A stretch of 5,124 bases of DNA from Minisyncoccota bacterium (GTDB lineage: Bacteria; Patescibacteriota; Minisyncoccia; Phycocordibacterales; UBA1006): the NCBI GenBank assembly GCA_937970115.1, contig CALBVO010000008.1:1-5124 (forward strand), in the 5' to 3' direction. Made by a program: the position numbers and the translations under genes. The number at the start of each line of letters is the position of its first letter. The first letter of the stretch is position 1. The notes beneath the pieces were generated by a model. It was given only the letters and a program-made list of their open reading frames with translations, was not told the DNA's origin and searched no databases. This document shows positions 1 to 5,124 of the stretch, one piece after another.

Positions 1-19
1 GTGCTGGTGCTGGTGCTGG
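1..19 (-). repeat. Hexamer tandem repeat coding for Pro-Ala
   Basis: About three copies of a TGGTGC-type hexamer sit at the extreme left edge. Read on the minus strand in the frame of the ATPase gene, they encode alternating Pro-Ala after ...TDNQ. The repeat runs out of the window, so its full copy number is unknown. Pro-Ala runs usually form extended linkers, so another domain or a longer tail may follow. Hexamer slippage would change length without breaking the frame. Confidence 0.75.
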
Positions 20-1864
20 TTGATTATCTGTCTTCGTTTTTTTTATTTGCAAACTTTTTTTAGGTACATCCCCCAAAGCCTTTTTAAGTACGGATTGCAA
101 CGAAGATATCGTATCTTTTTGAGCACTTCTATCTTTAGCTACCTCTTTTTTTACCTCAGTTTTTTTTGCTACTATAGTAGCTGCTTTTTTGGTAATAGTA
201 TGTGGGATTTTTGTCTTTATTTTCTTATATGAAGCATTTTCTTCAAAGGTCTCAGGCTCCAGTTTATTTTTTTTAACATTATTAATATTTTTCGGAATAA
301 TTTTATGTATAGATTTTTTATTTGGTTTTGAATCTATTTTATTTAAAAGATCATTTAATTTTGGAGATACGACTTGTTTCATTTCAAGCTCCGCCTCCTG
401 CTTATTAATTTCACTCATTTCTTTTTTAGATATAGATTCATCAGTACCTGATTTTTTTTTATCAACAATTAAACTCTGCTTTTGAATTTGTTGAATTTGA
501 GTTTTTTGATGATTATTATTTGAACTAGATTTTAAACTGCCATCTTTGGCAAAACTTCTTTTTTCAGGTTTTTTTAAAGGTTGGTACCATTCATCAATTC
601 TATTTTGAACTAACATTCGTGGCTGTGCATAGTTTGCACGAGACTGAGTAATAACTTGAGGTCTCATAGAGATCGATTGTTTGTCAATCGGTGGTAATGT
701 TCTCGCAGAAAAAGGACGAGATCCAATACCGTCGATCATCAATGATAAATAAATTTGGAATTTACCAAGATTTACAATATCTTCGGCGGTAAATGTTGGT
801 GCAAATTGTTTTTCAAAAACTTCAGCATCAGTAGCCCCAATACGGAAGGTAATCATAGTCCCAACGTTACCAAAAATAGCAGAGGCTACTCCTTCCTCCA
901 TTTGTTCAACATATTGGTGTGCAACCGTAAGATTCAATTTATATTTTCGAGCCTCTGACAAAATATCTGCAAATGACTCGTTGGCAAAGTTTTGGAACTC
1001 ATCCACAAAGAAAAAGAAGTTAGGGAGTTTATCTAGATTCCCTGCTCCGACATCAGCCCGGCTCATCGCAGAAAGATAGAGTTTTGTAATTAACATCCCT
1101 CCTAAAAGGTTACCGTTTGATTCTCCGATTAACCCCTTTGAAAGATTTACGAGGACAATTTTTTTATTATCCATAGCATCACGAAAATCGATAGCTGATT
1201 TTTCTTGACCAACAATATTTCGAATTAATGGATTAGAAGTAAATTGCCCGATCTTGTTTTGAATAGCTGCGCCTGCTTCTTTTGCATATCGCGGGTCCCA
1301 TTTATTATATTCATCAATCCAAAAAGCCTTTACTGATGCATCAGTAATGTATTTAATAACATCATTTCGATAATCCTTTTCGGCCAACATTCGGTTCACT
1401 CCTAGTAATGTTGCACCTGGATATTCTAATAATGCCAACAAGGTATTAGAGAGGATATATTCCATTCGCGCAGAAAATGCATCAACCCAAATTTTCTTAA
1501 ACGAAGCCATCAACCCAGCAACAACCAGGTGACGTTTATCAGCGTCAACATGCTCTAATACATTAAATGACATTGGATAATCAGTATCAAAAGGAGCAAA
1601 ATAAATCACATCATTTACTCTCTCTGGTGGAATATAGTCAATCAACACATCAATAGCAGATCCATGTGGATCCATAAAACACATCCCTTCCCCATTGAGG
1701 ATGTCTTGTGCTGCCATATTTTCTAAAACCGTCGATTTCCCCATCCCTGTCTTCCCGATAACATACACGTGACGAGAACGGTCTTTGTTTTTGATACCGA
1801 ATTTACGTTTTTCATTACGAAAATCAGTAAGCCCAAAATAGGTGATTTTTTCTCCTTCTGACAT
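1..1864 (-). CDS. TraG/VirD4-like (HerA-FtsK superfamily) translocation ATPase, C-terminus cut by window edge
   Basis: The minus strand is open from ATG at 1864 to base 2: 621 codons and no stop. An in-frame TGA lies 5 codons upstream, so this ATG is the first possible one. Seen: Walker A GKTGMGKS at residues 37-44, the MDPHG motif of VirD4/TraG-type ATPases at 64-68, Walker B FFFFVDEFQNF with D288 and E289, and a following SEARKY...VAHQYVEQ segment (303-321) resembling the sensor region of TraG/TrwB coupling proteins. Residues 1-425 are the globular ATPase. Residues from about 430 onward are Lys/Ser/Asn/Gln-rich, probably disordered, and end in a Pro-Ala repeat. No N-terminal membrane helix is visible, unlike classical VirD4/TraG, so the protein looks soluble or recruited by a partner. 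Family knowledge: such hexameric ATPases pump DNA or protein through type IV secretion or pilus machinery. The exact substrate is unknown. It is transcribed divergently from dnaB. Confidence 0.93.
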   Translation of the reverse strand, partial: MSEGEKITYFGLTDFRNEKRKFGIKNKDRSRHVYVIGKTGMGKSTVLENMAAQDILNGEGMCFMDPHGSAIDVLIDYIPPERVNDVIYFAPFDTDYPMSFNVLEHVDADKRHLVVAGLMASFKKIWVDAFSARMEYILSNTLLALLEYPGATLLGVNRMLAEKDYRNDVIKYITDASVKAFWIDEYNKWDPRYAKEAGAAIQNKIGQFTSNPLIRNIVGQEKSAIDFRDAMDNKKIVLVNLSKGLIGESNGNLLGGMLITKLYLSAMSRADVGAGNLDKLPNFFFFVDEFQNFANESFADILSEARKYKLNLTVAHQYVEQMEEGVASAIFGNVGTMITFRIGATDAEVFEKQFAPTFTAEDIVNLGKFQIYLSLMIDGIGSRPFSARTLPPIDKQSISMRPQVITQSRANYAQPRMLVQNRIDEWYQPLKKPEKRSFAKDGSLKSSSNNNHQKTQIQQIQKQSLIVDKKKSGTDESISKKEMSEINKQEAELEMKQVVSPKLNDLLNKIDSKPNKKSIHKIIPKNINNVKKNKLEPETFEENASYKKIKTKIPHTITKKAATIVAKKTEVKKEVAKDRSAQKDTISSLQSVLKKALGDVPKKSLQIKKTKTDNQPAPAPA

Positions 1865-1879
1865 GATTCTAGTATATCA
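1865..1879 (-). promoter_or_regulatory. Extended -10 promoter of the TraG-like gene, leaderless type
   Basis: On the minus strand TGA-TATACT (1879-1871) forms an extended -10 element (TGn plus a hexamer matching TATAAT at five of six positions). Exactly six bases (1870-1865) separate it from the ATG at 1864. Transcription would then start at or next to the start codon. No purine-rich ribosome binding site is present. No convincing -35 lies 16-18 bases upstream, as is common for extended -10 promoters. Confidence 0.55.
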
Positions 1880-1975
1880 TAGTAAAAAATCTCAAATAGA
1901 TAATTCCTCAATAGAGATCTTGATTATTAAAATAATATCTTTTCACAGTTTCCCCACTACTCACACACTGTATTT

Positions 1976-2011
1976 TTGAACAAAATATTGGTTCATGTAA
2001 AATATATAATC
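1976..2011 (+). promoter_or_regulatory. dnaB promoter candidate (TTGAAC, 16 bases, TAAAAT)
   Basis: TTGAAC (1976-1981) and TAAAAT (1998-2003) are separated by 16 bases. The -10 ends 8 bases before the ATG at 2012, which would give an mRNA with almost no leader. A second AT-rich hexamer, TATAAT (2005-2010), lies too close to the ATG to serve a start at 2012. There is no Shine-Dalgarno sequence. This reading makes the in-frame TTG at 1976 part of the -35 box rather than a start codon. Confidence 0.45.
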
Positions 2012-2017
2012 ATGAAC
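1991..2017. promoter_or_regulatory. Inverted repeat spanning the dnaB start, possible operator
   Basis: GTTCATG (1991-1997) and CATGAAC (2011-2017) are perfect 7-base inverted arms separated by 13 bases. Their centres are 20 bases apart, about two helical turns. They flank both candidate -10 hexamers, and the right arm contains the dnaB ATG. The geometry suits a dimeric repressor site. If the mRNA is leaderless, only the right arm is transcribed, so a DNA operator is more likely than an RNA hairpin. It could still be chance. Confidence 0.35.
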
Positions 2018-3385
2018 ACACAGAATACCAATCACGTACGCATTCCCCCTCAAAATATTGATGCGGAACGAGCCTTGCTCGGATCTATTATGCTACGTCC
2101 CGTAGCTCTCAATGATGTATTAGATATGATTGTTGAAGATGATTTTTACGTACAAAAACACAAGGTCATTTTCCGTATCATGGCTGATCTCTCTCGGGTT
2201 GGTGATCCTATTGATCTGGTTTCTGTTTCAGAAAAAATGAAGAGCCTCAATCTCGTTGAACAAGCTGGAGGAATCAGCTACCTCAACGAACTGGCAAACA
2301 CGGTTCCTTCTTCGACGAATGTTGAATATTATGCAAAAACCGTTGCGAATAAATCAACCTTACGGAAACTCATTAATGCCGGAGATTACGTGTCTGAATT
2401 AGGCTTCAAGGAACAAGAGGAAATGGACGTAATTCTCGATGACGCCGAAAAGAAGATTTTTGAAATTACGTCAAACCCTAACTCAGCTCAAAAATTTACC
2501 AGCATCAAGGACATCATTCCAAAATCCTGGGAGAAATTAGAACTCCTCGCGCAAGATGATGGATCATTACGTGGTGTACCTACGGGATATGTTGCCTTGA
2601 ATAATATCCTCTCAGGATTCCAAGATTCTGATCTGGTAATTTTGGCTGCACGTCCATCAACCGGTAAAACTGCGCTGGCATTGGATATTGCTCGAAAGGC
2701 TGCGGTAACTCATAACATTCCTGTCGGATTCTTCTCACTAGAGATGAGTGCTGATCAATTAACCGACCGAATGTTATCTGCCGAGGCTCAGGTGGATTCA
2801 TGGCGAATGCGAACTGGTAAAGGCCTTACTGATGATGATTTTGCTCGTATTTCGGTTGCTATGGAAACACTATCAAAGGCACCAATCTATATTGATGACA
2901 AACCAGGAAACAGCATTAACCAGATGCGATCAACTGCTCGAAGACTCAAGGCTGAGCATGGCCTCGGGATTATTTTTGTTGATTATTTGCAATTGATGAA
3001 CACCTCAAAAAACTATGATTCAATGGTAAATCAGGTTACCGAAATTTCACGATCATTAAAGTCATTGGCTCGTGAATTAAAAGTCCCTGTGATTGCCCTA
3101 TCACAGCTGTCGCGTGCTGTTGAATCTCGTGGTGGTAAACCACGATTAAGTGATCTTCGTGACTCTGGTTCAATCGAGCAAGATGCTGATGTGGTTATGT
3201 TCTTGCACAAGGAACGTAACGAGGATGGAATTGGACGAAGTCAGACAACCGATGTATTAATTGAAAAACACCGTAACGGTGCGGTTGGGCATTGTCAGCT
3301 ATTCTTTGATGAACCACGTACAACGTTCTTGGATTTGGACAGGACGCATGAATTGCAGGATGGAGGGTTAGATAATGAGTTTTAA
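2012..3385 (+). CDS. dnaB: Replicative DNA helicase DnaB
   Basis: DnaB is the hexameric 5'-3' helicase that unwinds DNA at the replication fork and works with primase. From ATG 2012 the protein has 457 residues, a normal length for the family. Seen: N-terminal domain with the family signature IPPQNIDAERALLGSIM (11-27), a linker to about residue 185, then the RecA-like ATPase domain with Walker A ARPSTGKT (213-220), catalytic glutamate E244 in FFSLEMS, Walker B IIFVDYLQL (D324), the SQLSRAVESR segment (364-373), the motif-4 stretch LRDSGSIEQDADVV (382-395), and arginine finger KHRNG (R421). The usual intein sites at Walker A and motif 4 are uninterrupted. The frame extends upstream to a TTG at 1976, but ATG 2012 is preferred. 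The extra 12 residues precede the conserved N-terminus, and the TTG falls in the putative -35 box. The hairpin terminator begins within the stop codon. Confidence 0.97.
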   Translation: MNTQNTNHVRIPPQNIDAERALLGSIMLRPVALNDVLDMIVEDDFYVQKHKVIFRIMADLSRVGDPIDLVSVSEKMKSLNLVEQAGGISYLNELANTVPSSTNVEYYAKTVANKSTLRKLINAGDYVSELGFKEQEEMDVILDDAEKKIFEITSNPNSAQKFTSIKDIIPKSWEKLELLAQDDGSLRGVPTGYVALNNILSGFQDSDLVILAARPSTGKTALALDIARKAAVTHNIPVGFFSLEMSADQLTDRMLSAEAQVDSWRMRTGKGLTDDDFARISVAMETLSKAPIYIDDKPGNSINQMRSTARRLKAEHGLGIIFVDYLQLMNTSKNYDSMVNQVTEISRSLKSLARELKVPVIALSQLSRAVESRGGKPRLSDLRDSGSIEQDADVVMFLHKERNEDGIGRSQTTDVLIEKHRNGAVGHCQLFFDEPRTTFLDLDRTHELQDGGLDNEF

Positions 3386-3419
3386 TAAAAAACGAAATAC
3401 TATCTATTTCGTTTTTTAT
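3385..3419 (+). terminator. Rho-independent terminator of dnaB
   Basis: A perfect inverted repeat, core AAAAAACGAAAT (3387-3398) and ATTTCGTTTTTT (3406-3417), extends to about 15 base pairs around a short CTATC loop. The six T on the 3' arm form the U-tract. The outermost pair uses the last base of the dnaB stop codon. The stem has few GC pairs. Its A-run and T-run make it potentially bidirectional. Confidence 0.8.
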
Positions 3420-3505
3420 ATATAAAATATTTAATTATCTTTCATTTTTGAAAAGCAAAAACGAAACAAAAAACTTTTTGAGCTCACAACAGCTCTCTAA
3501 GAATA

Positions 3506-3580
3506 ACAAAAGAGTTTCTTATATTTCAAAACTCGCCTATCGGCTCAGACAATTAAAATATTTGAAGAAACTCTCTTTGT
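3506..3580. other. Long imperfect hairpin in gene-free stretch, function unknown
   Basis: The gene-free stretch 3420-3617 contains a 75-base inverted structure. Arm 3506-3520 pairs with 3565-3580 over 15 base pairs with one bulged C (3575). It continues as ATATTT (3521-3526) with AAATAT (3556-3561) across a three-base bulge, and is capped by GCC-TATC-GGC (3535-3544). CTATCG from the apical region (3537-3542) is complementary to CGATAG (3589-3594), so a pseudoknot is possible. A separate small hairpin, GAGCT/AGCTC, lies at 3480-3495. No T-run follows, so it is not an ordinary terminator. The strand cannot be decided because the main stem has no G-U pairs. It may be a small RNA, a 5' leader element or a mobile-element relic. 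Confidence 0.4.
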
Positions 3581-3617
3581 ATTCTAGACGATAGCTTTAT
3601 GTAGGCTCGAAGATTAA

Positions 3618-3652
3618 TTGACATAAACTTTATATATATTATTAAGTAAACT
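3618..3652 (+). promoter_or_regulatory. Promoter of the small membrane protein gene
   Basis: A consensus -35 TTGACA (3618-3623) is followed after 16 bases by TATTAA (3640-3645), a weak -10. TAAACT (3647-3652) is an alternative -10 hexamer, identical to the one before recR, but its spacing to the -35 is too long. Either would give a short AT-rich leader of roughly 5-15 bases before ATG 3666. No Shine-Dalgarno sequence is visible. Confidence 0.5.
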
Positions 3653-3665
3653 TAAAAAAATAATT

Positions 3666-4031
3666 ATGTCTGAATTAGAAATTTCTTCATTAATTGATTT
3701 ATTGCTCATTTTTTGTATTGCTGCCTCTGTTCTTTTTTGGGTTCAACTTAAAATCTCAGGTTCTATTTTGGAGGAAGTTGGAGAAGGAGATGCTGGTCCA
3801 TGTGGTTTCGAAAATGGAGGTATAGGATTTGTATCAATACTATACTCGGTTGGAAGTTTTGCTTCAATATGTGCAGATGGGTATTTAATTTATTTAATCT
3901 GTTTAAAATTTTCTGCATTAAATATTATTACTGATCCTTTTAAAAATATTATGTTACTTTTAAGTATATTAATTATTAGATTAATAGTACTAGGAATAGC
4001 AACTGGCTACAAGATAAAAGACAAAAAATAG
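3666..4031 (+). CDS. Small hypothetical membrane protein, three predicted membrane segments
   Basis: This 121-residue protein is not recognised. Seen: hydrophobic segments at about 9-28, 53-80 and 94-114, which look like transmembrane helices. Between the first two is a short Gly/Glu-rich loop (about 32-52, with GEGDAGPCGFENGG). The end is a basic, probably cytoplasmic, tail (KIKDKK). Cysteines are at 17, 46, 69 and 79. There is no cleavable signal peptide; the first helix begins near residue 9. It stands alone between two terminators with its own TTGACA promoter, so it appears to be a single-gene transcript. The gene is more AT-rich than dnaB and recR, which fits a fast-evolving or lineage-specific gene. 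ATG 3666 is the natural start, directly ahead of the first helix. The continuous hydrophobic pattern and flanking signals support a real gene, but no function can be assigned. Confidence 0.75.
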   Translation: MSELEISSLIDLLLIFCIAASVLFWVQLKISGSILEEVGEGDAGPCGFENGGIGFVSILYSVGSFASICADGYLIYLICLKFSALNIITDPFKNIMLLLSILIIRLIVLGIATGYKIKDKK

Positions 4032-4095
4032 AAAAATAATAGGTAGAAATTGGAGAAGAACATACATTAAATAATGTAACAATTGAATTTTAAAT

Positions 4096-4125
4096 AAAGT
4101 CCCAAAAGTAATTTTGGGACTTTTT
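4096..4125 (+). terminator. Rho-independent terminator after the small membrane protein gene
   Basis: AAAGTCCCAAAA (4096-4107) and TTTTGGGACTTT (4112-4123) form a perfect 12-base-pair stem closed by a GTAA tetraloop. The T-run at 4121-4125 follows. It ends the upstream transcript 65 bases after its stop codon. It also insulates the GC-rich structured region and recR from that transcript. Confidence 0.9.
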
Positions 4126-4165
4126 GTTACAAAATATTAATAAACCACCACTCACAAATCATTGA

Positions 4166-4318
4166 GAATTTCGGAGTTCAAGGCGCGCCAGTAAAATAAG
4201 AATATATTTTACAAGTACTCTTGGGGTGCTGAGGTGCGAGACTCTGGAGGCGCAGTTTCCTGCGGTGACAGAGCGGGCGCCGAAAGCAACGCAGAAATGC
4301 GGAGCTTTGCATAAATTC
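4166..4318 (+). ncRNA. Candidate structured RNA or recR leader, four-helix junction, unassigned family
   Basis: This GC-rich island in AT-rich, gene-free sequence (4126-4376) folds by hand into a compact four-helix junction. P1: GAATTT-CGGAG (4166-4176) with CTTTG-(CAT)-AAATTC (4305-4318). P2: TTCAAG/CTTGGG (4177-4182, 4220-4225), with an inner 8-pair hairpin (4191-4198, 4205-4212). P3: four stacked helices TGCT/AGCA, GGTGC/GCGCC, CTCTG/CAGAG and CGCAG/CTGCG (4227-4288), with small purine-rich internal loops, including GAGG facing GTGA, and a TTTC cap. P4: CGCA-GAAA-TGCG (4290-4301), a GNRA-capped hairpin. Linkers are zero to three bases. Five of the pairs are G-U on the plus strand and would be A-C mismatches on the minus strand, so the plus strand is favoured. 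No clear -10 or terminator of its own was found; TATTAA (4135-4140) is a weak -10. It is either an independent RNA or part of a recR 5' leader. SRP RNA, 6S, RNase P, tmRNA and common riboswitch signatures were not found. Confidence 0.5.
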
Positions 4319-4361
4319 ATAATAGTCGCTAACACTCTTTTATTCATTTAATTCTAAAATT

Positions 4362-4376
4362 TGCTAAACTTACCTT
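4362..4376 (+). promoter_or_regulatory. Extended -10 promoter of recR, leaderless type
   Basis: TGC-TAAACT (4362-4370) is an extended -10. Exactly six bases (4371-4376) separate it from ATG 4377, the same geometry as at the TraG-like gene. Transcription would start at or beside the ATG. There is no Shine-Dalgarno sequence and no good -35. If recR is mainly transcribed from here, the structured region upstream is not part of its mRNA. Confidence 0.55.
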
Positions 4377-4988
4377 ATGAATAACCGTATCGATAAACTC
4401 GCTTCCCTTTTTGAATCCTTTCCTGGAATCGGAAAACGTCAGGCTCGGCGTTTTGTGTATTTTCTCCTTCACAAAGACAACAGTTATATTCACGAACTGA
4501 CCTCAGGGATTGTACATGTAAAATCTGAAATCGACCAATGCCAAGAATGTTATCGTTTTTTTACTAAAAATGGATCATCGATATGTCCAGTGTGCACCGA
4601 TAATCAATCCAGTACTCAACTCATGATCGTCGAAAAAGACGCAGATTTTGAAAACCTTCATAAAACAAAAATCTATGAAGGAAAGTATTTTATCCTTGGT
4701 GGACATATTAATGCGAACGAAAAGAAACGATCATTTGCGCGTGTGGATCAGCTTATCAATAGAATTAAACGTGATACTGAATCTGGAACATTAACTGAAA
4801 TAATCTTTGGATTATCTATTAGTCCCGAAGCCGAACATACGCGTATACGCCTCTATACGATGCTAAAAGATCAGTTTCCTAACCTCACCTTCTCTACCCT
4901 TGGTCGTGGTCTCTCAACTGGTACAGAACTAGAATATTCTGATACCGAAACACTAAAACATGCATTTAATTCGAGAATTACACAATAA
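4377..4988 (+). CDS. recR: Recombination mediator RecR
   Basis: RecR works with RecO (and RecF) to load RecA onto SSB-coated single-stranded DNA during gap and break repair. The 203 residues match the usual length of about 200. Seen: an N-terminal helix-hairpin-helix with FPGIGKRQARR (15-25), a four-cysteine zinc finger C55-X2-C58 and C70-X2-C73, a Toprim domain starting LMIVEKDADFENL (82-94, E86), the ILGGHI turn (106-111), and the C-terminal Walker-B-like segment FSTLGRGLSTGTELEYSD (172-189). Odd: the SPLDGIGP-type stretch that normally follows LGG is replaced by NANEKKRSFARVDQLINRI (112-130), and the usual NPTVEGEATA appears as SISPEAEHTRIRLY (147-160). The domain order is intact, so function should be kept. 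ATG 4377 is chosen because it sits just ahead of the conserved helix and 6 bases after an extended -10. There is no adjacent dnaX or ybaB, the usual partners in other bacteria. Confidence 0.97.
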   Translation: MNNRIDKLASLFESFPGIGKRQARRFVYFLLHKDNSYIHELTSGIVHVKSEIDQCQECYRFFTKNGSSICPVCTDNQSSTQLMIVEKDADFENLHKTKIYEGKYFILGGHINANEKKRSFARVDQLINRIKRDTESGTLTEIIFGLSISPEAEHTRIRLYTMLKDQFPNLTFSTLGRGLSTGTELEYSDTETLKHAFNSRITQ

Positions 4989-5018
4989 ACTACCCCGGAC
5001 TAAAGTCACGGGGTAGTT
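4988..5018. terminator. Hairpin terminator shared by recR and the convergent gene
   Basis: AACTACCCCG (4988-4997) pairs with CGGGGTAGTT (5009-5018), extended by GAC/GTC around a TAAA loop with one unpaired A (5008). The stem is GC-rich and begins in the recR stop codon. The T-tails are weak on both strands (TTGTTACTT on plus, TTTATTGTG on minus). A hairpin between two converging stop codons (4988 and 5033) is typical of a bidirectional terminator. Confidence 0.7.
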
Positions 5019-5032
5019 GTTACTTCGATAGG

Positions 5033-5124
5033 CTAGAGTGGAAAGAGTGATTGTTGTGACAGATAAACTTGTTCATACTCTGGTAGACCTTGATTCTGTA
5101 CATAGTTTTTAACGACACTCATAT
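5033..5124 (-). CDS. C-terminal end of a convergent gene, product unknown
   Basis: On the minus strand the frame is open from the right edge to a TAG at 5035-5033. It ends ...VVKNYVQNQGLPEYEQVYLSQQSLFPL. The ATG at 5122-5120 could be internal or a start; the window edge hides which. The amino-acid mix looks like ordinary coding sequence, and the frame converges on recR with a shared hairpin between the two stops, which supports a real gene end. The fragment (29-30 codons) is too short to recognise a family. Confidence 0.5.
   Translation of the reverse strand, partial: MSVVKNYVQNQGLPEYEQVYLSQQSLFPL

Noticed and set aside
20..958. Plus-strand open frames at 20-232, 189-485 and 755-958
   Set aside because: They lie opposite the continuous 621-codon ATPase frame on the minus strand and have Phe/Ser/Leu-rich shadow composition (the complement of Lys-rich coding).
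1723..1911. Minus-strand 62-codon frame overlapping the ATPase start
   Set aside because: It is out of frame with the ATPase N-terminus, which carries the Walker A motif and the better start.
1976..2011. TTG at 1976 as the dnaB start, adding 12 residues
   Set aside because: The added residues precede the normal DnaB N-terminus, the TTG overlaps a plausible -35 box, and ATG 2012 follows a -10 at leaderless distance.
2580..2801. Minus-strand 73-codon frame inside dnaB
   Set aside because: It is a shadow of the DnaB Walker A region with no signal of its own.
3388..3466. Direct repeat AAAAACGAAA at 3388-3397 and 3457-3466, as an alternative partner for the terminator arm
   Set aside because: It is low-complexity A-rich sequence. 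The second copy is downstream of the termination point, so an antiterminator role is implausible.
4043..4093. Short reading VEIGEEHTLNNVTIEF after the membrane-protein gene, as a frameshifted tail
   Set aside because: A TAG lies immediately upstream in the same frame, there is no start codon, and it is in a different frame from the preceding gene. At 16 codons it is too short to support.
4186..4318. Known RNA families for the structured region: SRP RNA, 6S, glycine, TPP or SAM riboswitch, hammerhead ribozyme
   Set aside because: Partial look-alikes exist (GGGGTGCTGAGG, CTCTGGAGG, GCGCCGAAAGCAAC, CTGA...GAAA), but the conserved cores do not: there is no GGTCAGG/AGCAGC pair, no CCTGATCTGG, no CAGGCAAAAGGAC, no GATGAAACC, and no complete CTGANGA.
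4159..4347. Minus-strand 62-codon frame upstream of recR
   Set aside because: It covers the GC-rich structured region. The composition is Arg/Ala/Cys/Val-rich without domain features, and base pairing explains the sequence better.
1..5124. CRISPR array, tRNA or rRNA genes, insertion sequence ends, DnaB intein
   Set aside because: There are no regularly spaced repeats, no tRNA T-arm or anticodon pattern, no transposase and no terminal repeats, and the DnaB motifs are uninterrupted.

Overview
This is a low-GC bacterial window with four protein genes that can be called firmly and one gene fragment at the right edge. The gene types suggest a Candidate Phyla Radiation (Patescibacteria) genome or a close relative. 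They are a soluble TraG/VirD4-like ATPase without membrane anchor, a compact intein-free DnaB of about 457 residues, and a RecR whose Toprim region departs from the textbook form. The starts also lack Shine-Dalgarno sequences. The lineage is inferred from these traits; no rRNA or marker search was possible. The standard code (TAA/TAG stops, TGG for Trp) fits every gene.

Layout. (1) 1-1864, minus strand: 621 codons of a conjugation-type or HerA-like ATPase. Its catalytic domain is complete, and its Lys-rich tail runs off the left edge in a Pro-Ala repeat. (2) 1865-2011: a 147-base divergent promoter region. (3) 2012-3385, plus: replicative helicase dnaB, closed by a hairpin terminator that includes its stop codon. 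(4) 3386-3665: gene-free, with a long imperfect hairpin (3506-3580), a possible pseudoknot and a TTGACA promoter. (5) 3666-4031, plus: an unrecognised small protein with three membrane segments, followed by a strong terminator at 4096-4125. (6) 4126-4376: gene-free but conspicuously GC-rich, folding by hand into a compact four-helix structure at 4166-4318. This is the best candidate for an undescribed RNA. (7) 4377-4988, plus: recR. (8) 5033-5124, minus: the C-terminal end of a convergent gene, which shares a hairpin with recR.

The genes do not form one operon. Each plus-strand gene has its own promoter-like sequence and is followed by a hairpin. dnaB (replication fork) and recR (recombinational repair) are housekeeping functions. 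The TraG-like ATPase points to DNA or protein translocation, or pilus-type DNA handling. A recurring trait is an extended -10 element exactly 6 bases before the ATG of both the ATPase gene and recR, with a similar arrangement at dnaB. This suggests leaderless mRNAs.
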